A DNA stretch of 64,000 bases from Malaciobacter halophilus (GTDB lineage Bacteria > Campylobacterota > Campylobacteria > Campylobacterales > Arcobacteraceae), in the NCBI RefSeq assembly GCF_002837275.1, contig NZ_NXIF01000007.1:1-64000 (forward strand). The letters are read 5' to 3'. The notes under the pieces are model-generated. The model worked only from the letters and a program-made list of their open reading frames with translations, was not told the origin of the DNA and did not search any database. A program made the position numbers and the translations under genes. Below are positions 55,015-61,703 of this stretch, in pieces (position 1 is the first letter of the stretch; every line of letters begins with the position of its first letter).

Positions 55015-55064
55015 GCACGAATAAATTCGCGCGTCCGGTTTGGAAACTCGAATTTATTCGAGTC
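55015..55064. repeat. REP-like pair B (55015) - A (55042)
   Basis: GCACGAATAAATTCGCGC closing with GTCC, then GGAA plus ACTCGAATTTATTCGAGT, four bases apart. It lies in the 127-base gap between the DUF364 gene end and the NosL start. The same B-A order is found at 58730, at the other end of the ABC operon. Confidence 0.85.
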
Positions 55065-55074
55065 TATTCTTATA

Positions 55075-55824
55075 CTATATTTTTTGTAAATAACAGCTAT
55101 TCTCAAAAATATCTTCAAAAGGATTTTTCTCAATTTTATCTTTTGAACAATCTTTTAAATATAAGCTTGCAATATGAGTTACATTACTATTTTTTAACCA
55201 AACAGGATTTAATCCAGCAGAAAAACCTGATACCATGATAATTTTTGCATTTGTTGCAAACTTTAATATTGCATCAAATGTTGAGCCAATAAGTGCAGCG
55301 CCAGTTATTACTACAATATCAGCTTTACTTACAGCTTCATACTCAAAAATATCATTATAAACTTCACTATTTAACTCTTTTTTTCTTCTACAAAAAACTG
55401 CTACATCTCTTGAGTTTTCTTTTAGCTTTTTTATTACTGGTTTTAAATTTCCAATAAAAACTATCTTGTCTTTTTTAGTACTATTTTCAAGTAAAAATTC
55501 ACAGCTTGCAACTCTTAGATTCTTTTTCAACGAAGGTGGATTTTCTTGTAATTCATACTGTCCAATTGCATTTATTGTTGCAAGTATTATTGCTCTTGAA
55601 GCTAAATTAAAACTATCATCTTCTAATATATCTTCAATATTTTTAAAGTTGATATTTTCTAAATCTCCTTCATCACTTGGACTTAAAGCTACTCCAATAG
55701 AAGATTTAGTTTTATTTGTAACTTCAACATAAGTAAATGGCTCACAAATTTTAAAACTTTTTAAGATTAAAGAGTTTTTTTTTGCACTTTGTAGTGCTTG
55801 TTGTTTTAATTTATCAAGTATCAT
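55075..55824 (-). CDS. DUF364/DUF4213 Rossmann-like protein, last gene of the metal-uptake operon
   Basis: A 249-aa cytoplasmic protein. The N-terminal part (FTYVEVTNKTKSSIGVALSP) matches DUF4213. The C-terminal part (VVITGAALIGSTFDAILKFA, then IIMVSGFSAGLNPVWLKN) matches DUF364, a Rossmann-like fold described as a putative heavy-metal chelation domain. Its start overlaps the ABC ATPase end by 11 bases. It may handle the imported metal or chelate on the cytoplasmic side. No catalytic function is established for the family. Confidence 0.78.
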   Translation of the reverse strand: MILDKLKQQALQSAKKNSLILKSFKICEPFTYVEVTNKTKSSIGVALSPSDEGDLENINFKNIEDILEDDSFNLASRAIILATINAIGQYELQENPPSLKKNLRVASCEFLLENSTKKDKIVFIGNLKPVIKKLKENSRDVAVFCRRKKELNSEVYNDIFEYEAVSKADIVVITGAALIGSTFDAILKFATNAKIIMVSGFSAGLNPVWLKNSNVTHIASLYLKDCSKDKIEKNPFEDIFENSCYLQKI

Positions 55825-56620
55825 GATTTTCCTTTTTATGTGAATGATTGTGTATATTGTTATTGTGAGAATGCCCTAAAAACAAAAAAGGGTGTCCCTC
55901 TTGCCAAAATAGTTTGCAAGTTGTATCAAAAAGTTTAGAAATCATCTTTTCTGTAATATTTAAACTATTTTCAAAATATAAAATCTCTTTATTTTTAAGC
56001 ATTACTATCTTATCAGCATAGTGTAGAGCATTTTGTAAATCATGTAGTACGGTTATTGTAATAAAGTTATTCTCTTTTGTTTTTTTTCTTATTAGTTCAA
56101 GCATCTCTATTTGATTTTTAGGATCAAGATGAGATATTGGTTCATCTAAAAGTAAGATTTTAGGTTCTTGTAAAATAGCAGCAGCTAAAAAAATCTTTTG
56201 TCTTTCTCCTCCACTTAATGTATCGATATTTCTATTTAAAAAATTTTGTAGATTAAACTCCTTTATAGTATTTTTAATCATATCATGGTCATACTCTTTT
56301 AAAGAAAATCCACTATATTTTCTTCTTGAAATTTGTAAAACATCAACAGTAGTAAGATTTGAGTTTTGATTAAATTGTGCCATATAAGCAATATACTTTG
56401 AGATGCTATTTATTGAAGCAGTTGTAAAGTCTATTTCTTTAAAACTTATTTCTCCTTTATATATTTGTATTATTTTAGCTATGGCTTTTAGTAAAGTACT
56501 TTTTCCTGCACCATTTGGTCCTATAATTACATTTAAATCTTTTGGCTTTAGTTCTAAATTTATATTTTCAAGTAATATTTTTTTATTTATTTTTACATGT
56601 AGGTTTGTAATTTTTAACAT
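55814..56620 (-). CDS. FecE/BtuD-type ABC transporter ATP-binding protein with His-rich tail
   Basis: A 268-aa ATPase. Walker A is IGPNGAGKSTLLKAI, the signature is LSGGERQKIFLAAAIL, Walker B is ILLLDEPISHLD and the switch is TVLHDLQNAL. The last 25 residues contain seven histidines (GHSHNNNIHNHSHKKENHD), not part of the ATPase fold and likely to bind a transition metal such as nickel, cobalt or zinc. It overlaps the permease gene by seven bases and the DUF364 gene by 11, so the set is one translation-coupled operon. Confidence 0.92.
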   Translation of the reverse strand: MLKITNLHVKINKKILLENINLELKPKDLNVIIGPNGAGKSTLLKAIAKIIQIYKGEISFKEIDFTTASINSISKYIAYMAQFNQNSNLTTVDVLQISRRKYSGFSLKEYDHDMIKNTIKEFNLQNFLNRNIDTLSGGERQKIFLAAAILQEPKILLLDEPISHLDPKNQIEMLELIRKKTKENNFITITVLHDLQNALHYADKIVMLKNKEILYFENSLNITEKMISKLFDTTCKLFWQEGHPFLFLGHSHNNNIHNHSHKKENHDT

Positions 56621-57636
56621 TTTGAACTTCTTTTATATAAAAAATATAAAAATAGTGGAGCTCCAAGCATTGAAGTTATAATGCCCACAGGAATAGTAAT
56701 AGGAAGTAAGATTGTTCTTGAAACAATATCAGCAAGTAAAAGAAGTATTGCACCACTTATTGCAGATAAAGGCAAGACATATTTGTGTGAACTTCCTATA
56801 AAAAGTCTTACAATATGTGGTGCAATAAGTCCAACAAAACCTATAATTCCAAAAAAGCAAACACTAATTGCACTTAAAAAAGAGGCTACAATCATAGAGC
56901 CTAATCTAAGATTTTGTGTATTTATCCCTAAAGATTTTGCACTATCTTCACCTAACATCAGTGCATCAAATTTCCAAAATATTTTAAAATAGAAAAATAA
57001 GCATATTAATAAAACTAAGCCAATTGATAAAATAGTATTCATACTAGCTTTAGATAAATCACCAAAAGTCCAAAATAGTGTAGCTGCTGCATCAATATCA
57101 TCTGCAAAGTATTGAAGTAGCATAGTAAATGCAGAAAAAAATGCACCTAAAGCTACTCCAAATAGTATAAGTGATTCAGGTGACATATTTGCTCTTTTAC
57201 CTAAAGAGACTATCAAAAAAGTGTTTATCATACTTGAAGCAAAAGCAAAAAGTGCAGTTATAAAACTTGCTTCATATGAAGAAGCACTTGAATATGACTG
57301 AAATACTATTATGGCAAAACTTGCTCCAAAAGCACTTGCTTGAGAAATTCCTAAAGTAAAAGGAGAAGCCAAAGGATTTTTTAATACAGCTTGCATCATA
57401 GCTCCTGATAGTCCAAGAGAAGCTCCTACCACAAACGCTGCTAAAGTTCTAGGTACTCTTATTTCAAAAACTATTATTGAAAAACTACCATTTGCTTCTA
57501 AAAGTTTAAATGTATCTGAAAAGACTACTCCATTATTACCACTTATTAAAGAGAGCCATATTAAGCTTATTGTTATAAAAAGTAAAAAAATTGCAATTAA
57601 CAATCTTTTTTTTGAGTAGAGTTGTTTAGTGTACAT
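56614..57636 (-). CDS. FecCD/BtuC-family ABC transporter permease
   Basis: A 340-aa integral membrane protein with about ten helices. VFEIRVPRTLAAFVVGASLG, LSGAMMQAVLKNPLASPFTL and GISQASAFGAS are the strongest FecCD signatures, and FFGIIGFVGLIAPHIVRLFI is the coupling region that meets the ATPase. The family imports iron-siderophores, heme, cobalamin and related metal chelates. Substrate cannot be assigned from the permease. It overlaps both neighbours. Confidence 0.93.
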   Translation of the reverse strand: MYTKQLYSKKRLLIAIFLLFITISLIWLSLISGNNGVVFSDTFKLLEANGSFSIIVFEIRVPRTLAAFVVGASLGLSGAMMQAVLKNPLASPFTLGISQASAFGASFAIIVFQSYSSASSYEASFITALFAFASSMINTFLIVSLGKRANMSPESLILFGVALGAFFSAFTMLLQYFADDIDAAATLFWTFGDLSKASMNTILSIGLVLLICLFFYFKIFWKFDALMLGEDSAKSLGINTQNLRLGSMIVASFLSAISVCFFGIIGFVGLIAPHIVRLFIGSSHKYVLPLSAISGAILLLLADIVSRTILLPITIPVGIITSMLGAPLFLYFLYKRSSKC

Positions 57637-58639
57637 TGGTTTTAATATCTTCTCCTAAAAACTTCTCATAGACTCTTTTTTTTACTTTTTTAATATCTAT
57701 ATTTTTCCCAAAGTATGAAGCAATCAACCAACTGTTTATATAAATATTTTCTATATTTGTATTGTAAAAATTACTTGGATATAACCAGTAGATATTATTG
57801 TTTTTAAAAGCCTTAATATGTTTATAAATTGCTTTGTCTTTTTCTATCTCTTCTAAAATTATTTTTTTGCTAACTGAGTCTAAAAAAATAACTTCAGGAT
57901 TAAAACTTAAAAGAGTCTCTTTATTTACAAAAGCATGACCTATATGATTTTGTAAGATTGGATTTTTTATATTTAAAAGTTTAAATGCAGGATAATCACT
58001 TTCAGTACTTGTGATACCATGAACCCCTTTATATGCAACTCCACCTACATATACAGCTTTATCATCAATCTTTACTTTTTTTAAAGCCTCTTTTTGTTTA
58101 TTCATAAAAGAGATTAATTCATTAGCTCTATTTTGTTTGTCCATGATTTTTGATATTAGTAACAGTGATTTTTTTACAGCTTCAATTTTATCTTCTTTAT
58201 TATTTTTCCCACTATAATTTGAACCATAACTTAGTGCAATAACTGGTGTTTTAGTCTTTTCTTGAATTAAAGCTACTTGTTTAGGTGAAAGTATAGATGT
58301 AAAAATAATATCAGGTTTTAGATTTATTAATGTTTCTAAGTTTGGCATTTTCCCAGGTCCACCTTGACCTACAATAGGAAGCGATTTGATAAACTTTTTA
58401 TCAAGCACTAAACTATAAGCTGAATTAGGGCTAAATCTTAACTCTTTTTTTTCAATACCTACAAGTTTTTTTTCAAGTTGCATATAAGTAATAAGTCTTA
58501 ATGTTCCAGGGCCTAAGCACACTATTTTATTATTGTTTGTAACTTCTACTTCTCTATTATACATATCAATAAATGTTTTTGCATTAAGTGTAAAGTTTAG
58601 AAGTATTATAAGAAAAAGTAATCTCATTTTAGTCTCCAA
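57626..58639 (-). CDS. periplasmic substrate-binding protein of the FecBCD-type transporter
   Basis: A 337-aa protein with a signal peptide (METKMRLLFLIILLNFTLNA). TFIDMYNREVEVTNNNKIVC is the usual beginning of the PBP2/FecB (cluster A-II, TroA-like) fold, and LETLINLKPDIIFTSILSPK is typical of the first lobe. VYVGGVAYKGVHGITSTESD resembles binding proteins for metal or molybdate-type chelates seen near DUF364 genes. It is the first gene of the operon; a REP pair lies about 90 bases upstream. Confidence 0.88.
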   Translation of the reverse strand: METKMRLLFLIILLNFTLNAKTFIDMYNREVEVTNNNKIVCLGPGTLRLITYMQLEKKLVGIEKKELRFSPNSAYSLVLDKKFIKSLPIVGQGGPGKMPNLETLINLKPDIIFTSILSPKQVALIQEKTKTPVIALSYGSNYSGKNNKEDKIEAVKKSLLLISKIMDKQNRANELISFMNKQKEALKKVKIDDKAVYVGGVAYKGVHGITSTESDYPAFKLLNIKNPILQNHIGHAFVNKETLLSFNPEVIFLDSVSKKIILEEIEKDKAIYKHIKAFKNNNIYWLYPSNFYNTNIENIYINSWLIASYFGKNIDIKKVKKRVYEKFLGEDIKTNVH

Positions 58640-58729
58640 AATTTATTAAGAGTCTAATTTAATATATATAAATAAGTAATAAAAAAGCAAACTGCTTGTG
58701 TATTTTTGGAACTAAAATTAGTGAAAGAG

Positions 58730-58778
58730 GCACGAATAAATTCGCGCTTCCGTTTGGAAACTCAAATTTATTCAAATA
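58730..58778. repeat. REP-like pair B (58730) - A (58756), A unit decayed
   Basis: GCACGAATAAATTCGCGC followed by TTCC, then GGAA plus ACTCAAATTTATTCAAAT, where compensating changes (G to A on both sides) weaken the stem. It lies between the ABC operon start and the superoxide reductase stop, in the same order as the 55015 pair. Confidence 0.82.
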
Positions 58779-58792
58779 GTATTAATAAGTTT

Positions 58793-59179
58793 TTATTCTT
58801 CAACTTCTACAATTACAGGCGTTGATTCCCAAATTCCGTGTTTTGTACAGTATCCGTGTGCAACTAAGTTTAATTTTTTAGTTGTTGGAATAATAGTAAA
58901 TGTAGTTGTATTATGAGCTTTTACATTTCCTAATGTTCCTGGAACATATGTAGCTTTTGCTAATAATGTTTCTTTGTTGTATAAAGCAACAGACTCAATG
59001 TAGTGGTCAAAATCATCTGGATGTGTATATTCATTTCCCATTTTTACAGTAACTTCAAATGGTTCTCCTGCTTTTGCAGTCTCTTTACAGTGAATAAATG
59101 GTGAGTGTCTATCAATTAAGTCTTTTTTAGCTTCTCTTTCTACTGTGTCAATATCTACGTATTTGTTAATCTTTGGCAT
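58793..59179 (-). CDS. superoxide reductase (1Fe, neelaredoxin/desulfoferrodoxin C-domain type)
   Basis: A 128-aa protein that reduces superoxide to peroxide without producing oxygen. Iron-site ligands are visible: H25 (DRHSPFI), the two histidines in GNEYTHPDDFDHYIESVALY, and Cys plus His in HGYCTKHGIWES. It lacks the N-terminal rubredoxin-like domain. The usual Glu-Lys-His triad at residues 23-25 reads Asp-Arg-His, so the lysine that steers superoxide is replaced by arginine. AAGGAG lies five bases before the ATG. Confidence 0.9.
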   Translation of the reverse strand: MPKINKYVDIDTVEREAKKDLIDRHSPFIHCKETAKAGEPFEVTVKMGNEYTHPDDFDHYIESVALYNKETLLAKATYVPGTLGNVKAHNTTTFTIIPTTKKLNLVAHGYCTKHGIWESTPVIVEVEE

Positions 59180-59204
59180 TATTACTCCTTGTTAAAATTG
59201 CACT

Positions 59205-59210
59205 ATTATA
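59205..59210 (-). promoter_or_regulatory. putative -10 box for the superoxide reductase gene
   Basis: On the minus strand the sequence reads TATAAT, 25 bases upstream of the ATG at 59179, with AAGGAG (59185-59190) in between. Confidence 0.5.
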
Positions 59211-59295
59211 TAAGAAAATTTATTAATTAATAAGAATAATATTTTACCTAGAAAATAATTTAAGAAAAAAATTAGATTTTAGAGAATTATTTTGA

Positions 59296-59307
59296 TATAA
59301 TTGCGCC
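59296..59307 (+). promoter_or_regulatory. putative -10 box abutting the thiL start (leaderless candidate)
   Basis: A perfect TATAAT at 59296-59301, then six bases (TGCGCC) and the thiL ATG. There is no Shine-Dalgarno sequence. Spacing and spacer resemble those at ispG (4814-4825). Confidence 0.5.
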
Positions 59308-60132
59308 ATGAATAAAGAAGACTATTTTATACAACAATTTACAAATCAAACAAAACTTATAGGTGATGATGCAGCAGTAGTTGGCAATATGGTTTACTCT
59401 CAAGATGCTTTTTTTGAAAATGTACATTTTAAAAGAGAGTGGATGAGTTTAAAGCAGATTGCTTCTAAAGCGATGTTAGTGAATATTTCAGATGCTATTG
59501 CTATGAATGCAAAACCACTTTATGCTCTTTTAACAGTTGCTATTCCTAAAGATTTTTCAACAAGTGACTTAAGAAAACTTGCAAATGGTTTTAAAAAAGT
59601 TGCAAATGATTATGGGATTAAGATTATTGGTGGAGATACAATAAGTAATGAAAAGCTTGATATTTCTATAACAATTATTTCCCAAACTTCAAATCCTAAA
59701 TATAGAGCTGATGCAAAAATAGGGGACTTAGTATGTTATACAGGAACTTTGGGTAGTTGTAAAAAGGATTTAAAAAAGCTTTTAAAAGGTAAAAAAGTAC
59801 CTTCAAAAGCTAAATTTATAAAACCTAAATTAAAAGGTGATTTTTTTTATGATATTTCAAAGTATGTAAATGCTTCACTTGATATTTCTGATGGATTATT
59901 CTTTGAATTACAAAGAGTTTCAAAAGCAAGTAAGGTTGGTTTTGAATTTTTTGATGAAATTTCTCCTGAAGTAGGAACTTCAGGAGAAGAGTATGAAATG
60001 TTATTTACTTTTCCAAAAAAACATTTAGAAAAAGTAATGTTAAGTGCTAAGAATCACAAAGTACCATTAAATATATTTGCAAAAGTAATAAAAGGCAGTT
60101 ATAAAACAACTGCAAAAAATCATCATTTTTAA
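59308..60132 (+). CDS. thiL: thiamine-monophosphate kinase
   Basis: A 274-aa ATP-dependent kinase of the PurM fold that makes thiamine diphosphate. Signatures are LIGDDAAVVGNMVYSQDAFF, SKAMLVNISDAIAMNAKPLY, IIGGDTISNEKLDISITI and NASLDISDGLFFELQRVSKA. It is shorter than E. coli ThiL (325 aa), with a shortened region around 130-170, as is usual in Campylobacterota. truD follows 28 bases later on the same strand. Confidence 0.93.
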   Translation: MNKEDYFIQQFTNQTKLIGDDAAVVGNMVYSQDAFFENVHFKREWMSLKQIASKAMLVNISDAIAMNAKPLYALLTVAIPKDFSTSDLRKLANGFKKVANDYGIKIIGGDTISNEKLDISITIISQTSNPKYRADAKIGDLVCYTGTLGSCKKDLKKLLKGKKVPSKAKFIKPKLKGDFFYDISKYVNASLDISDGLFFELQRVSKASKVGFEFFDEISPEVGTSGEEYEMLFTFPKKHLEKVMLSAKNHKVPLNIFAKVIKGSYKTTAKNHHF

Positions 60133-60160
60133 TATAAATAATTACACGAGGAATAATAAT

Positions 60161-61225
60161 TTGAATAATTTACAAAGATATCTAAATCATGCAAAAATAG
60201 ATGTAGTATTTAAACAAAGTAAAGATGACTTTGTCGTTACAGAAGAGCCTTTATATGAGTTTTCCAATGAAGGTGAACACTTAATAATTAAGTTTAGAAA
60301 GAAGGATTTAACAACATGGGATGCTGTTTCTATTTTTGCAAATCATTTTGGATGTAAACATAGAGATATTGGTTATGCAGGACTAAAAGATAAAAATGCA
60401 ATGACAATACAATCTATATCTATTAATAGAAAATTTGAAGATAAGTTAAGTAGTTTTAATCATGAAAAAATAAAAATTTTAGAAACAACATATCATAAAA
60501 ACAAGATAAAAATTGGACACTTAAAAGGTAATAAATTTTTTATTAGATTAAAAAGAGTATCTTCAGTTGATGCAAAAATTATTGAACAAGTTTTAACTCA
60601 ACTTGCAGTATTTGGTATGCCAAACTATTTTGGATTTCAGCGGTTTGGAATAGAAGGGGATAATTATAAAAAAGGTGAAGCAATAATAAATGGAACTTTA
60701 AAAGAAAAAGATAGAAAATTAAAGCAAATGTATATTAATTCATATCAAAGTTATCTTTTTAATAATTGGCTTTCAAAAAGAATAGAGATTTCAAAACTAG
60801 TTGAAGCTTTTGAGCCAAAAGAGATATATAATAAACTAAATCTTCCTTTAGAATTAGTAAAAAATATGAAAAAACAAAAACATCCATTCAAGATAATAAG
60901 TGGCGATTTGATGTCTCATTATCCCTTTGGAAAAATATTTTATGCAGAAGATTTAGAAAGTGAAGCTTTAAAGTTTTATGAAAAAGATAGAGTTCCAACT
61001 GGACTTTTATGTGGAAGAAGAGTAAAACAAGCTCAAAATGAAGCATTAGAGTTTGAAAAACAGTTCACTCAAACTCTAAAAGAAGATGGGGCAAGAAGGT
61101 TTGCTTGGATTTTTCCAAGTGATATACAAAGTAACTATAAAGAAGAAAAAAACTGGATGGAGTTATCTTTTTATCTTCCAAAAGGTTCATATGCAACAGA
61201 GTTTATTGCTGAATTAATTCATTAA
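60161..61225 (+). CDS. truD: tRNA pseudouridine(13) synthase TruD
   Basis: A 354-aa TruD, which converts U13 of tRNA-Glu and some other RNAs to pseudouridine. The catalytic Asp is in DIGYAGLKDKNAMTIQSISI. LKGNKFFIRLKRV and PNYFGFQRFGIEGDNYKKGE are family signatures, and the TRUD insertion occupies the middle. The start is TTG after GAGGAATAATAA. The thiL-truD arrangement is also found in other Campylobacterota, as I recall. Confidence 0.95.
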   Translation: MNNLQRYLNHAKIDVVFKQSKDDFVVTEEPLYEFSNEGEHLIIKFRKKDLTTWDAVSIFANHFGCKHRDIGYAGLKDKNAMTIQSISINRKFEDKLSSFNHEKIKILETTYHKNKIKIGHLKGNKFFIRLKRVSSVDAKIIEQVLTQLAVFGMPNYFGFQRFGIEGDNYKKGEAIINGTLKEKDRKLKQMYINSYQSYLFNNWLSKRIEISKLVEAFEPKEIYNKLNLPLELVKNMKKQKHPFKIISGDLMSHYPFGKIFYAEDLESEALKFYEKDRVPTGLLCGRRVKQAQNEALEFEKQFTQTLKEDGARRFAWIFPSDIQSNYKEEKNWMELSFYLPKGSYATEFIAELIH

Positions 61226-61320
61226 CTTATAAAATATGTATATATTTTTGACTCTTTTGTTTATATAGTTAAGTTAAAAAAAGATAGACTTATATAAAAC
61301 TTATTTTTTAAAGGTCATAT

Positions 61321-61674
61321 ATGAAATATGAAGAGTTAATTAAAGAGTTATGTGACGTAATTAAAGAGTCAGAAACTAATGCAAGTAAGATATATGAAGA
61401 CTTTGAATATCTTCAAGAAAGTATTGAAAGTATGAGTATTTCTTTAAGAGAAAAAGAGAAGTTAACTGACAAAATTTCTAATTCACTTGGGCTTTTACAA
61501 CATCAAGATTTACATAGACAAAAAATAGAAAGAGTCGTAAATTTTGTTTGTGAGAAGAATCATATTGATAAATCACAGTACAATTTAGCAAGTTCTGCTA
61601 AGAATATTGATAACACAGAAGATAATATGTCAGAAGAAGAATTAGAAGCGTTAATTAAGCAAATGCAAGGTTGA
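61321..61674 (+). CDS. small CheZ-like chemotaxis protein
   Basis: A 117-aa, almost entirely helical protein. LLQHQDLHRQKIERVV aligns with the CheZ active-site segment (E. coli FQDLTGQVIKRM): the catalytic Asp (D63) and Gln (Q67) keep their spacing. The C-terminal end MSEEELEALIKQMQ resembles the short CheY-binding helices of CheZ and FliM. At 117 aa it is about half the length of E. coli CheZ (214 aa), so it would be a minimal or divergent CheY-P phosphatase. It is convergent with a chemoreceptor gene. The assignment rests on motif spacing. Confidence 0.6.
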   Translation: MKYEELIKELCDVIKESETNASKIYEDFEYLQESIESMSISLREKEKLTDKISNSLGLLQHQDLHRQKIERVVNFVCEKNHIDKSQYNLASSAKNIDNTEDNMSEEELEALIKQMQG

Positions 61675-61699
61675 TAAAAGAAGATTTTCTTCTTTTATC
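61673..61699. terminator. 12-bp bidirectional terminator hairpin
   Basis: GATAAAAGAAGA (61673-61684) and TCTTCTTTTATC (61688-61699) form a perfect 12-bp stem with a TTT loop between the convergent CheZ-like and chemoreceptor genes. It overlaps the plus-strand stop codon and ends five bases before the minus-strand stop. Confidence 0.7.
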
Positions 61700-61703
61700 T
61701 ACT

